The translations under genes were made by a program, and so were the position numbers. Below, one piece after another: positions 43,055-52,905 of a DNA stretch of 64,000 bases. The stretch is from positions 1-64,000 of the forward strand of contig CBFIHZ010000007.1 in the NCBI GenBank assembly GCA_965662545.1, read 5' to 3'. Numbering within the stretch: position 1 is the stretch's first letter; each line of letters opens with the position of its first letter. The stretch is from CPC320 sp002684375. GTDB taxonomy: Bacteria > Pseudomonadota > Alphaproteobacteria > Rhodobacterales > Rhodobacteraceae. The notes under the pieces were generated by a model. That model was not told the DNA's origin. It did no database searches and saw only the letters and a list, made by a program, of their open reading frames with translations.

Positions 43055-44488
43055 TTATTCTGCCGCCATCACCCGGGTCTGGCTTAGATGGTTCAAGACG
43101 GCATCGGCACTGTCGCGGCCATCTTTGATCGCCCAGACGACAAGCGACGCCCCGCGCACGATGTCTCCCACGGCGAACACCCCATCAAGCGCGGTTTTTC
43201 CAGTGTTGAAATCTGCCTTGATCGTGCCCCAACGGGTGACATCTAATCCATCCACATCCCATAGTTTCGGCAAGTTTTCAGGCTCGAAGCCAAGCGCTTT
43301 GATCACCAGATCGGCCGGTTCGTCGTAGTCGGAGCCCTCAATAACCTCGGGCGACCGACGGCCGGTGGCGTCGGGTGCGCCAAGGCGCATCTTTTGCACG
43401 CACACTGCGGTGACAGGATCACCAACAAATCCGTTTGGTGCGGCAAGCCATTCAAACACCACGCCCTCTTCTTCGGCGTTTTGCACTTCCCGCTGGCTAC
43501 CCGGCATATTGGCACGGTCACGCCGGTATAAGCATTTCACGCTGACAGCACCTTGGCGAATCGCACTGCGAACACAATCCATCGCAGTATCGCCGCCACC
43601 GATCACCACGACGCGCTTGTTGGCCGCATTTAACTCACCGTTGTCGAACGCAGGCACCGAATCTCCAAAGCCAACGCGATTTGAAGCGGTCAGATAATCA
43701 ATCGCCCGCACCACCCCAGCCGCGGCGCTGCCCGGCGCGTCGAGGTCTCGGCTTTTGTACACGCCAGTGGCAATCACCACAGCATCATGTTTGGCGCGCA
43801 GATCCGCAAAGCTGATATCCTCACCTACCGTGCAATTCAGGACAAACTCCACCCCGCCGGCCTGCAGCTGATCATTGCGCCGAAGCACGATATCTTTTTC
43901 AAGTTTGAAACCCGGAATGCCATAGGTCAAAAGTCCGCCCGCCCGGTCATAACGATCATAGATTGTCACCTGCACACCCGCCCGCCGCAGCCGGTCTGCG
44001 GCAGCAAGGCCGCCTGGGCCCGCTCCAATAATTCCAACGGTTTCAACACGTTCAATGGCGGGTTTGAGCGGTTTGGCCCAGCCTTTTTCCCAGGCTGTAT
44101 CGGTAATGTATTTCTCAATTGCCCCGATCGTCACCGTCCCATGGCCGGATTGTTCAATAACGCAATTTCCCTCGCACAGGCGGTCTTGCGGACAGATACG
44201 CCCACAGATTTCCGGGAAGGTATTGGTCGCCTGGGACATGTTGTAGGCTTCCTCAAGTCGGCCTTCTGCCGTCAACCGCAACCAGTCGGGAATGTTATTG
44301 TGCAAAGGGCAATGGGTCTGGCAATAAGGAACGCCACACTGACTGCAGCGGCTGGCCTGCTCTTGGGCTTTGACAGACGCATATTCTGCATAGATTTCGT
44401 TGAAATCCTGATTGCGAAGTCCCGCATCTCGTTTGGTGGGCATGTCCCGATCCACAGAGACAAATTTCAACATCGGTTGCTCAGCCAT
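43055..44488 (-). CDS. gltD: Glutamate synthase small subunit
   Basis: A 477-residue GltD, the NADPH- and FAD-binding subunit that feeds electrons to GltB. The N-terminal 4Fe-4S Cys are in CSQCGVPYCQTHCPLHN and CGRICPQDRLCEGNC, FAD binds at GIIGAGPGGLAAADRLRR, and NADPH at VVVIGGGDTAMDCVRS. The start at 44488 (MAEQPMLKF) is chosen over GTG at 44500 because a GGGAG stretch lies at acceptable distance and the family N-terminus begins there. It lies just upstream of gltB and is divergent from uppP. Confidence 0.95.
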   Translation of the reverse strand: MAEQPMLKFVSVDRDMPTKRDAGLRNQDFNEIYAEYASVKAQEQASRCSQCGVPYCQTHCPLHNNIPDWLRLTAEGRLEEAYNMSQATNTFPEICGRICPQDRLCEGNCVIEQSGHGTVTIGAIEKYITDTAWEKGWAKPLKPAIERVETVGIIGAGPGGLAAADRLRRAGVQVTIYDRYDRAGGLLTYGIPGFKLEKDIVLRRNDQLQAGGVEFVLNCTVGEDISFADLRAKHDAVVIATGVYKSRDLDAPGSAAAGVVRAIDYLTASNRVGFGDSVPAFDNGELNAANKRVVVIGGGDTAMDCVRSAIRQGAVSVKCLYRRDRANMPGSQREVQNAEEEGVVFEWLAAPNGFVGDPVTAVCVQKMRLGAPDATGRRSPEVIEGSDYDEPADLVIKALGFEPENLPKLWDVDGLDVTRWGTIKADFNTGKTALDGVFAVGDIVRGASLVVWAIKDGRDSADAVLNHLSQTRVMAAE

Positions 44489-44702
44489 CCCTTCGGCCAC
44501 TCCCTATACTCATTCGTTGGCGGACCCATATCGCAAACCATCCCAGAATAAAAGGCAGTAAAGCTGCCCTTATTTGGACCGCTGAATGTAGTCAGCTAAT
44601 TTACAAGCGGAAATTCGCGCACATTAGGACCGAAACGGAACTAACTTGGGGGGTTTCCTTCGCGATCCACCCGATATATCCAACAGATAGGGCTTATATC
44701 GG

Positions 44703-45518
44703 ATGCACCCAATGGCGTCTTTTCACCTTCTACTCATTGCTATTCTGCAAGGTCTCACTGAATTCCTTCCAGTTTCGTCGTCTGGTCATTTGATCCTATT
44801 GCCTAAGCTGACCGGATTAGAGGATCAAGGTCAAACCATTGATGTTGCAGTACATATCGGAACGCTTGGTGCTGTTATCTTGTATTTTTGGCGTGATGTC
44901 CGGATGGCTGTAGGCGGCGTTCCACGGATGATTTACGGGAAACTTGATACGCCGGGGGCCAATCTGGCCTTTTTACTCATAATTGCCACCGGACCGGTCG
45001 TTCTGTTCGGCTTGATGCTGAAACTCACCGGTTTAAGTGAACTGATGCGCGGGTCGATAGCCTTGATCGGTTGGACTATGCTGGGGTTTGGGGGGCTGTT
45101 GTGGTGGTGTGATAAAACCGGCGCCACCGAAAAGACCGCGGAAAACTGGTCGCTGCGCCACGCGATCATTCTGGGACTATGGCAGGCGCTGGCACTGATT
45201 CCCGGCACCTCGCGCTCGGGTATCTGCATCACCGGCGCGCGGCGTTTGGGCTATGGCCGCGAGGGGGCCGCCAAACTGTCGATGCTCATGTCAATCCCGA
45301 CCATAATCGCCTCAGGGGTGCTGCTGAGCGCCGAAGTGGCCACAACGCCGGATTACGCGCTTGTTAAGGATGCGGCGCTGGCGGCGGTGTTTGCATTTAT
45401 CGCTGCACTGGGCGCTTTGGTGCTGATGATGCGCCTGTTAAAAACTGTCAGTTTTACGCCGTATGTGATTTACCGCGTGGTTTTGGGACTGGGATTACTG
45501 GCTTGGGCCTACGCGTAA
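44703..45518 (+). CDS. uppP: Undecaprenyl-diphosphatase
   Basis: A 271-residue integral membrane UppP (BacA) that recycles undecaprenyl diphosphate for cell-wall synthesis and can give bacitracin resistance. The catalytic regions are QGLTEFLPVSSSGHLIL near the N-terminus and LIPGTSRSGICITGAR near residue 165, both intact. About eight hydrophobic segments are visible. The ATG at 44703 is three codons before another ATG; AGGG lies upstream. It is divergent from gltD. Confidence 0.95.
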   Translation: MHPMASFHLLLIAILQGLTEFLPVSSSGHLILLPKLTGLEDQGQTIDVAVHIGTLGAVILYFWRDVRMAVGGVPRMIYGKLDTPGANLAFLLIIATGPVVLFGLMLKLTGLSELMRGSIALIGWTMLGFGGLLWWCDKTGATEKTAENWSLRHAIILGLWQALALIPGTSRSGICITGARRLGYGREGAAKLSMLMSIPTIIASGVLLSAEVATTPDYALVKDAALAAVFAFIAALGALVLMMRLLKTVSFTPYVIYRVVLGLGLLAWAYA

Positions 45519-45838
45519 CCCCGTGACAGATCTGAAACCAAACCGACCCAGAGCACCCTGTGGCAAACTGGGGACCAGGCCGATCCAATTACCCAGACAC
45601 TGCAAAAATAAACACAAACATCTGGCTGTATGCCGTGGCGCTGCATAGGGGCCATGCCCGAATTACTGTAAAGCAATTCAAAAAGTTATCTTGCCGCGAA
45701 GTTCGTTTACGGACTGACATTTTCTAACGCAAATTGGTCGGCATCCCGTTTGCTCGTCATCAGCTAAACGGCGACCAGAAAAGGCACCAAAAAGACGTGA
45801 TCGCGTTTAGGCATGCAAAAAACCCGCAATCCTATGCT
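45519..45838. other. Gap after uppP with nothing recognised
   Basis: About 320 bases between the convergent uppP and secreted-protein genes. No open frame of note, no clear terminator with a T-run, and no repeat was found. Confidence 0.5.
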
Positions 45839-46321
45839 TCATTCACAGGGAACTGGGCCAATCCAATTGCCAACCTGTTGCGCAAACTCGCAAATGCGCT
45901 TGGCTCTCAGCTGTGGCTGCCTATAGCTTTCATGGGATAAACCAGCATACCCCGTTCGAAAAAACTGCCATCCTGCGAATACCACCTGCGGCGATGCATT
46001 TATCGCTGCGATTTTATCAGCTTCACGCTCGAGAACCTCCAAATCTTGCCCCAAAGCACCCGCCTTGGCAGGTTGATATCCCAATTCAATCCGTCCGTGT
46101 TCATGGATCTGCAAAAACTTGCAAGCCATGCCAATTTGTCGGCACTTTGACGGATTATAAGCGATAACTGCCCCAGTTGGCGACGCAGCGTCCGGAAAAA
46201 CCTGCGTAATTTTACGGAGTTCTGGGTCTGCAATTTCTAATGTTTGCGCCTGCGCAAAAGCAGCCAAGCCAAACAGGGCAAAACAGGCTGCTGGTAAAAC
46301 AGTATTGATAAGTTTCAACAT
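45839..46321 (-). CDS. Small secreted hypothetical protein
   Basis: A protein of about 160 residues with a signal peptide (MLKLINTVLPAACFALFGLA, likely cleaved after AFAQA). The mature part holds four Cys in the pattern KCRQIGMACKF...RICEFAQ...VPCE, suggesting disulfides in the periplasm. I know no family by name. The ATG at 46321 is preferred over TTG at 46336. It lies 130 bases downstream of carB on the same strand, so read-through from carB is possible but not evident. Confidence 0.68.
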   Translation of the reverse strand: MLKLINTVLPAACFALFGLAAFAQAQTLEIADPELRKITQVFPDAASPTGAVIAYNPSKCRQIGMACKFLQIHEHGRIELGYQPAKAGALGQDLEVLEREADKIAAINASPQVVFAGWQFFRTGYAGLSHESYRQPQLRAKRICEFAQQVGNWIGPVPCE

Positions 46322-46452
46322 ATTGCATGCTTTCAACTAAATAGTGAAAAAAATCAATAAAAATATCTCTTAAGTTGATCATACCCCGCAAACAACTGCG
46401 AGGCAATAACATTCAAGGCTGAATTTTTATAAACACAACATTGTAGCGTAAT

Positions 46453-49400
46453 CTATCCTTGCAGAGATTTGACCACCAAATCGCCCTCGTCGCGCGCGCG
46501 CATCGCCATGGCCGCCGCATGCGCCGCCGCCGCTGTCGTAAAATACGGAATGCCATCATACAGAGCCACCGAGCGAATTTCGCGGGAATCCTCAACGGCT
46601 TGCACACCCTCTGTGGTGTTTATGACGAAAGCGATCTCATTATTTTTCAGCATATCAACAATATTTGGCCGGCCCTCATAAACTTTATTAACCACATCAC
46701 AGGCAACACCCGCCACGCTGAGCCAAGCGGCGGTACCGCGAGTGGCAATCAAAGTCATGCCGGTCTCAATCAACAGATTGGCTGCCTCGATCATCTGGGG
46801 CGTCTTATCGGTATCGCGAATCGATACGAAAGCGCGCCCGCTGAATGGCAGCTCCATTCCGGCACCCATCTGCGCCTTGAGAAACGCCCGCGCAAAGCTG
46901 CGATCCCAACCCATGACTTCGCCGGTCGAGCGCATCTCGGGACCAAGGATTGTGTCAACACCGGGAAAGCGCGCAAACGGCATCACCGCTTCTTTAACCG
47001 AGAACCACGGCATATTTGGATCGGCCAAGGTCATCTGATCGGCCATCGGCAACACTTCGTCGTAGGAGGCGTCTTTATATGGCGCGCGGTGCGGGAAATT
47101 GCTCAGCGGCTCTCCCGCCATCAAGCGCGCCGCGATTGAGGCAATGGCGCTATCAGTGGATTTGGCGACAAACGGCACCGTGCGCGAAGCCCGGGGGTTC
47201 ACCTCAATCAGATAAATTTCATCGTCTTTGACGGCAAATTGCACATTCATCAGACCCACCACGTTCAGTGCCAATGCCAACGCCCGGGTTTGCACATTCA
47301 ATTCGGCTATAATCGCGGGCGACAACGAATAGGGCGGCAGCGAACACGCGCTGTCACCAGAGTGTACGCCCGCCTCTTCGATATGCTGCATGATGCCTGC
47401 GACATGCACATCGGTGCCATCACACAGCGCGTCAACATCACATTCCACCGCGCCGGCAAGATAACTGTCCAACAAAACTGGGCTATCGCCAGAGACCACC
47501 ACCGCCTCTTTTATATAGCGTTCGAGCTGGGTCATATCGCGCACGATCTCCATTGCCCGCCCCCCCAAAACATAGGACGGCCGGATCACTAGCGGGAACC
47601 CAAGCTCGTTGGCAATCTCCAGCGCCTGCGCATCGGTCGAAGCAATGCCATTTTTTGGCTGCTTTAGCCCCAGATTGTTGACCAGAGCCTGAAAGCGTTC
47701 GCGGTCTTCGGCCAGATCAATCGCATCCGGCGTGGTGCCCAGAATAGGAATGCCCTCCTGTTCCAGCGCATTGGCCAGTTTCAAAGGCGTCTGACCACCA
47801 AACTGCACGATCACACCATGCAGGGTGCCATTGTCTTGCTCGACCCGCAAAATTTCCATCACATGCTCAAAGGTCAACGGCTCAAAATACAAGCGGTCCG
47901 AGGTGTCATAATCAGTTGAAACGGTCTCGGGGTTACAATTCACCATAATGGTTTCATATCCCGCCTCTGTCAGCGCATAGCACGCATGACAACAGCAATA
48001 GTCAAACTCGATCCCCTGACCGATACGATTAGGACCGCCCCCCAAGATCACAACTTTTTTCTTGTCAGATGGCCGCGCCTCGCACTCCACATCGCCAAAG
48101 GCAGGGGCCTCATACGTCGAATACATATAGGGTGTCTGCGCCTCAAACTCGGCAGCACACGTGTCGATTCGCTTGAACACAGCGTGCACACCGACGCCGA
48201 GGCGTGTCCGGCGCACATCCGCCTCACCAAGCCCGGTCAACGTCGCCAATCGAGCATCGGTAAAGCCCATCATTTTCAAGGTCCGCAGACCCTCTGCGTC
48301 TTTTGGCAGGCCACTGCTGCGCACCTCGGCTTCGGCCTCAACAATCTCGCGGATACGAGCCAGAAACCATGGGTCGAACATTGTGACGCCATGGATGTCT
48401 TCATCGCTCAATCCATGCCGCATAGCCTGTGCAATCGTGCGCATTCGGTCCGGTGTTTGCTGGCTGATTGCCCGAATAACAGCTGTTCTGTCGGGCGCAC
48501 CCTCAATCTCAACCTCGTCAAATCCGGTCAGCCCCGTCTCCATCGATGCCAGCGCCTTTTGTAGCGATTCATGGATGGTGCGTCCAATGCTCATCGCTTC
48601 GCCCACAGATTTCATCGCCGTGGATAACAAAGGCGCAGACCCTGCAAATTTTTCAAACGCAAAGCGGGGAATTTTAGTGACAACATAGTCAATCGTGGGC
48701 TCAAAACTGGCCGGCGTGACTTTGGTTATGTCATTGTCCAACTCGTCCAGCGTATAGCCCACCGCCAGCTTGGCGGCAATCTTGGCGATCGGAAAGCCCG
48801 TGGCCTTTGAGGCCAGCGCCGAAGAGCGTGACACCCGCGGGTTCATTTCGATGACAACCATGCGACCGTCCACCGGGTTTACCGCCCATTGCACATTAGA
48901 GCCGCCGGTCTCGACACCGATTTCGCGCAGCACTGCGATCGAGCCGTTGCGCATGATTTGATATTCTTTGTCGGTCAACGTCAGCGCCGGGGCCACGGTG
49001 ATCGAATCACCCGTATGCACCCCCATGGGATCAACGTTTTCAATCGCACAGACGATAATTGCGTTATCGGCTGTGTCGCGCACGACCTCCATTTCAAATT
49101 CTTTCCAGCCCAACAGAGATTCGTCGATCAAAATCTGATTCACCGGGCTGGCATCAAGCCCGGACTTGCAAAAATGTTCATAATCTTCGCGATTGAACGC
49201 CACACCACCGCCAGTGCCCCCAAGCGTAAACGCCGGGCGGATAATGGCCGGCAGTCCGACATGCTCCAACGCGTCGAGACATTCTTGCATGGTATTGGCA
49301 ATCACCGCTTTGGGGTTTTCCAGACCCAACCGATCCATCGCCTCGCGAAACAGCTTTCTGTCTTCCGCCATCTCGATGGCCGGACGCTTTGCGCCGATCA

Positions 49401-49743
49401 TCTCGACACCAAACTTATCCAGAACGCCCATCTCTTCCAGCGCCAGCGACGTGTTCAACCCCGTCTGCCCACCCATGGTTGGCAACAGCGCATCAGGACG
49501 CTCTTTTTCAATTATCCTAGCCACCACTTCAGGCGTGATCGGCTCGATATATGTGGCGTCTGCCAGTCCCGGGTCCGTCATGATGGTGGCCGGATTCGAG
49601 TTCACTAAAATAACCCGATACCCCTCTTCGCGCAGCGCCTTACACGCCTGCGCCCCGGAATAATCAAACTCGCAGGCCTGTCCAATGACAATGGGCCCGG
49701 CGCCGATAATCATGATAGAGCTGATATCGGTTCTTTTGGGCAT
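46453..49743 (-). CDS. carB: Carbamoyl phosphate synthase large subunit
   Basis: A 1096-residue CarB that makes carbamoyl phosphate for arginine and pyrimidine synthesis. It has two homologous ATP-grasp halves (first GAGPIVIGQACEFDYSGAQA, second LGGGPNRIGQGIEFDYCCCH), each with RPAFTLGGTGGG or RPSYVLGGRAMEIV. The C-terminal allosteric MGS-like domain includes LIATRGTAAWLSVAG. Length is standard. AAGAGG precedes the ATG. carA is not in this window. Confidence 0.97.
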   Translation of the reverse strand: MPKRTDISSIMIIGAGPIVIGQACEFDYSGAQACKALREEGYRVILVNSNPATIMTDPGLADATYIEPITPEVVARIIEKERPDALLPTMGGQTGLNTSLALEEMGVLDKFGVEMIGAKRPAIEMAEDRKLFREAMDRLGLENPKAVIANTMQECLDALEHVGLPAIIRPAFTLGGTGGGVAFNREDYEHFCKSGLDASPVNQILIDESLLGWKEFEMEVVRDTADNAIIVCAIENVDPMGVHTGDSITVAPALTLTDKEYQIMRNGSIAVLREIGVETGGSNVQWAVNPVDGRMVVIEMNPRVSRSSALASKATGFPIAKIAAKLAVGYTLDELDNDITKVTPASFEPTIDYVVTKIPRFAFEKFAGSAPLLSTAMKSVGEAMSIGRTIHESLQKALASMETGLTGFDEVEIEGAPDRTAVIRAISQQTPDRMRTIAQAMRHGLSDEDIHGVTMFDPWFLARIREIVEAEAEVRSSGLPKDAEGLRTLKMMGFTDARLATLTGLGEADVRRTRLGVGVHAVFKRIDTCAAEFEAQTPYMYSTYEAPAFGDVECEARPSDKKKVVILGGGPNRIGQGIEFDYCCCHACYALTEAGYETIMVNCNPETVSTDYDTSDRLYFEPLTFEHVMEILRVEQDNGTLHGVIVQFGGQTPLKLANALEQEGIPILGTTPDAIDLAEDRERFQALVNNLGLKQPKNGIASTDAQALEIANELGFPLVIRPSYVLGGRAMEIVRDMTQLERYIKEAVVVSGDSPVLLDSYLAGAVECDVDALCDGTDVHVAGIMQHIEEAGVHSGDSACSLPPYSLSPAIIAELNVQTRALALALNVVGLMNVQFAVKDDEIYLIEVNPRASRTVPFVAKSTDSAIASIAARLMAGEPLSNFPHRAPYKDASYDEVLPMADQMTLADPNMPWFSVKEAVMPFARFPGVDTILGPEMRSTGEVMGWDRSFARAFLKAQMGAGMELPFSGRAFVSIRDTDKTPQMIEAANLLIETGMTLIATRGTAAWLSVAGVACDVVNKVYEGRPNIVDMLKNNEIAFVINTTEGVQAVEDSREIRSVALYDGIPYFTTAAAAHAAAMAMRARDEGDLVVKSLQG

Positions 49744-49923
49744 GGAAGACCTCTTACTGTTAAAGTGTGATGCGTATGGGCAGACGACGCAAATTGTCGT
49801 GGGTTATAGAGATCAGCCAACCACGTGCAAGGGGGGTGACAAATTTAACGCTTTCGCCACCTTTAACGCCTGTTCTTCCCGCCGATAAAGTCTATCCGCA
49901 GCACCCTTAAGTAAAGGTCCAAT

Positions 49924-50750
49924 ATGCGCTTACGATTTGATAGCGTCCCATCCAGCGTCGACAACGATTTCCGCGTGCCCCCCGAGATTATCTGCGCCCA
50001 AACCACCATTGAACTATCGCGCGCGCTCGCGCGGCTGGACAAGGCGCGCCGCGACGGTTTCTGACTGGCAGGATATACCAGCTATGAACTAAGCTATGTG
50101 CTGGAGCCGCGGCTCTCAATGCGCCTGCCCACACAGCGCCGCCTGCCATTGCTCCGATTTGGGGTCAACGGTCCACTCCGTCAGACTGCCCTCGCAACCG
50201 GCACCGCACAGTTGATCCAGTTTACGCCCCTTTGGGACCGCGCAGCATATGAGGCCGCTGTTGCAGTTGTGCATGATTTCATCGCGACGGGTGATATCTA
50301 TCAAGCAAACCTCACCTTTCCTCTGCGGCAACAACCGACAGCTGCTCACAGTCCCTGTACGCGGCCCTCGCCGCGGTGCAACCCGTGCAATATGGTGCGT
50401 TAATCTTGCAAGACGGGCTGCCCGATAATCTGTCACGCGCACCCGAGTTATTTTTTCGTACCGACGCGCAGGGCAACATACAGACCCGTCCGATGAAAGG
50501 CACCCAACCGCGGCACAGCGATCCGGCCAAAAGATCGCGCCCACCGGGGTTTTCTTGCGACCGACCCAAAAAACCGCGCTGAAAACCTGATGATCGTCGA
50601 TCTGCTACGCAATGATATGGCGCGCGTCTGCCAACCCGGATCGGTCAAAGTGCCCGGCCTGTTCAAAGTGGAAACCTAGACCACTCTGCATCAGATGATA
50701 TCGCTGATCAAAGGCCAATTGCGGCCAGATGCAACCTTTTCAGCACTTAA
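49924..50750 (+). pseudogene. pabB: Aminodeoxychorismate synthase component I remnant
   Basis: The reading starts with an ATG (MRLRFDSVPSS) and shows PabB-like features: FIATGDIYQANLTFPLR, then YGALILQDGLPDNLSRAPEL and FFRTDAQGNIQTRPMKGT, then NLMIVDLLRNDMARVCQPGS and VPGLFKVET. These lie in different frames, so at least two frameshifts separate them (near 50340-50390 and 50510-50580). An early TGA replaces a Trp codon (GF-stop-LAGYTSYELSY), and a TAG follows FKVET. The catalytic C-terminal segment normally containing CGSVTGAPK is missing; sequence switches to a pabC-like tail after SALNP. PabB makes aminodeoxychorismate for folate. This copy cannot be functional. Confidence 0.88.
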
Positions 50751-50945
50751 TCCAACGGCGAAATGGTGACACCTGGCTTCAGTTGCGGCGTCTTGCCGGG
50801 GATTTTTCGCCAGACACCGCTGACCAAGGGCCCATGCACAGAACAGGCGGTCACACGCCAAGATCTTGCACACTGCCGGGCAATATCGGTCAGAAATTCG
50901 CCGGGCGGGGGGATTGGCGCGGTTCTATGTAATGTGAAAGCTTGA
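50751..50945 (+). pseudogene. pabC: C-terminal remnant of PabC (aminodeoxychorismate lyase)
   Basis: From 50751 one frame reads SNGEMVTPGFSCGVLPGIFR and later TEQAVTRQDLAHCRAISVRN, ending VLCNVKA-stop. This matches the C-terminus of class IV PabC-type lyases (LVTPPL..G.LPG..R, then NS.RG), which release p-aminobenzoate in folate synthesis. It directly continues from the truncated pabB remnant, so the pabB C-terminus and pabC N-terminus are gone, apparently by one internal deletion. The weakened GNS motif (RNSPGGG) supports decay. Confidence 0.7.
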
Positions 50946-51007
50946 CTTTCATCGCGCAGCACGGTGTACCGACGCGACACGAGATGACACCCGAGAGGAC
51001 AAACGCC

Positions 51008-52783
51008 ATGCATGCCTTCCGCAGCCACACTTGCGCCGATTTGAACAAAACCCATGTCGACCAGACCGTGCGCCTGTCGGGATGGGTGCACAGAGTGCGC
51101 GACCATGGCGGCGTTTTATTCATCGACCTGCGCGATCACTATGGCATGACGCAGGTGTTGTGCGATCCCGACAGCCCGGTCTTTTCACAAGTTGAGGCCG
51201 TGCGCAGCGAATGGTGCATTCGGATCGACGGCAGCGTCAAAGCCCGCGACGAAAGCCTGATCAATACCAAACTGTCGACCGGCGAAATCGAAGTCTATAT
51301 TCGTGACATCGAGGTTCTGGGTGACGCAGCCGAATTGCCGCTGATGGTGTTTGGCGATCAGGATTACCCTGAGGAAACCCGCCTGCGCTATCGATATCTG
51401 GATCTGCGGCGCGAAAAATTGCAGCGCAACATGACACTGCGCTCGGATGTGGTTGCCTCGATCCGCAAACGTATGTGGGATTTGGATTTTCGCGAGTATC
51501 AAACGCCGATTATCACGGCTTCAAGCCCCGAGGGCGCACGCGATTTTCTCGTGCCCTCACGCCAACACCCCGGAAAATTCTATGCGCTTCCACAAGCCCC
51601 CCAACAGTTCAAACAACTTATTATGGTCTCGGGCTTTGACAAATATTTCCAAATCGCCCCCTGTTTTCGCGACGAAGATCCCCGCGCCGATCGCTCGCCC
51701 ACCGATTTCTATCAGCTCGACCTCGAGATGTCTTTTGTGGAACAACAAGACGTGTTCGATACTATCCAACCGGTGGTGGGCGGTATTTTTGAAGAATTTG
51801 GCGGTGGTCGCAAGGTCGATCAAACCTGGGAACAAATCTCGTATAAAGATGCCGCGCTTTGGTATGGCACAGACAAACCCGATCTGCGCAACCCGCTGAA
51901 AATGCAGCGCGTCAGTGACCATTTTCGCGATTCGGGTTTTGCCATCTTTGCCAAGCTGCTTGAGCAGGAGGGCACTGAGATACGCGCCATCCCCGCGCCA
52001 ACAGGCGGCAGCCGCAAATTCTGTGACCGGATGAATGCCTTTGCACAAAAAGAGGGTCTGCCCGGCATGGGCTATATCTTCTGGCGCGAAAGCGACGGCG
52101 CAATGGAAGCAGCCGGCCCGCTGGCAAAAAACATCGGACCAGAGCGCACCGAAGCCATTCGCCAGCAATTGGGGCTGGGCGTCGGCGACGCGGCGTTTTT
52201 CTTGGGCGGCAAACCCGCGGCCTTTGAAAAAGTGGCCGGCAAGGCGCGTGTCGCGATTGGGGATGCCCTGAAACTGACGGACCAAGATCGCTTTGCCTTT
52301 GCTTGGATTGTGGACTTTCCAATGTATGAAGCTGACGAGGAAACTGGCAAAATCGATTTCAGCCACAATCCATTTTCAATGCCACAAGGCGGTTTAGCAG
52401 CTCTAGAGGCCGACCCCCTCAACGTCTTGGGGTACCAATATGATTTGGCCTGTAACGGCTATGAGCTGATTTCCGGCGCGATCCGGAACCACAAGCCGGA
52501 AATTATGTTCAAGGCGTTTGAGCTTGCGGGATATGGTGCCGACGAGGTCACCAAGCGGTTTGGCGGCATGGTCAACGCGTTCAAATACGGGGCCCCGCCC
52601 CATGGCGGTTGTGCGGCAGGCATCGACCGGATCGTGATGCTGCTGGCCGATGAGGCCAACATTCGCGAAGTGATCATGTTCCCGATGAACCAGCGGGCCG
52701 AAGACCTTATGATGGCGGCGCCGTCTGATCCGATGGCGGATCAATTGATGGAATTAGGGCTGCGGGTGTTACCACAGGGCTGA
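51008..52783 (+). CDS. aspS: Aspartyl-tRNA synthetase
   Basis: A 591-residue class II synthetase that charges tRNA with aspartate. The N-terminal OB-fold anticodon domain has RLSGWVHRVRDHGGVLFIDL, motif 2 is FRDEDPRADRSPTDFYQLDL (E and R residues contact ATP), and motif 3 is AAGIDRIVMLLADE. The bacterial GAD insertion is present in the middle (residues about 290-420). GAGAGGA precedes the ATG at 51008; an upstream frame to 50942 lies in the pabC remnant. The gene is intact and follows the pabB/pabC remnants. Confidence 0.97.
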   Translation: MHAFRSHTCADLNKTHVDQTVRLSGWVHRVRDHGGVLFIDLRDHYGMTQVLCDPDSPVFSQVEAVRSEWCIRIDGSVKARDESLINTKLSTGEIEVYIRDIEVLGDAAELPLMVFGDQDYPEETRLRYRYLDLRREKLQRNMTLRSDVVASIRKRMWDLDFREYQTPIITASSPEGARDFLVPSRQHPGKFYALPQAPQQFKQLIMVSGFDKYFQIAPCFRDEDPRADRSPTDFYQLDLEMSFVEQQDVFDTIQPVVGGIFEEFGGGRKVDQTWEQISYKDAALWYGTDKPDLRNPLKMQRVSDHFRDSGFAIFAKLLEQEGTEIRAIPAPTGGSRKFCDRMNAFAQKEGLPGMGYIFWRESDGAMEAAGPLAKNIGPERTEAIRQQLGLGVGDAAFFLGGKPAAFEKVAGKARVAIGDALKLTDQDRFAFAWIVDFPMYEADEETGKIDFSHNPFSMPQGGLAALEADPLNVLGYQYDLACNGYELISGAIRNHKPEIMFKAFELAGYGADEVTKRFGGMVNAFKYGAPPHGGCAAGIDRIVMLLADEANIREVIMFPMNQRAEDLMMAAPSDPMADQLMELGLRVLPQG

Positions 52784-52905
52784 TCAAACCCTGCGCGTCT
52801 TTTAAGGCTGTTGCGATCGCTAAGCCTGCAAAGGACGCGCACATCCAGACTTCGGCTTTGACATAGGCAATCGGGCGGGTATGCTGTCATAAAAGGACAG
52901 CGCTC

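Noticed and set aside
46459..49608. Several plus-strand frames of 170-240 codons opposite carB
   Set aside because: All are antisense shadows of carB with no family resemblance.
50066..50068. In-frame TGA in the pabB remnant as selenocysteine
   Set aside because: It replaces a Trp in a structural segment, and further stops and frameshifts follow; no selenocysteine insertion context is expected.
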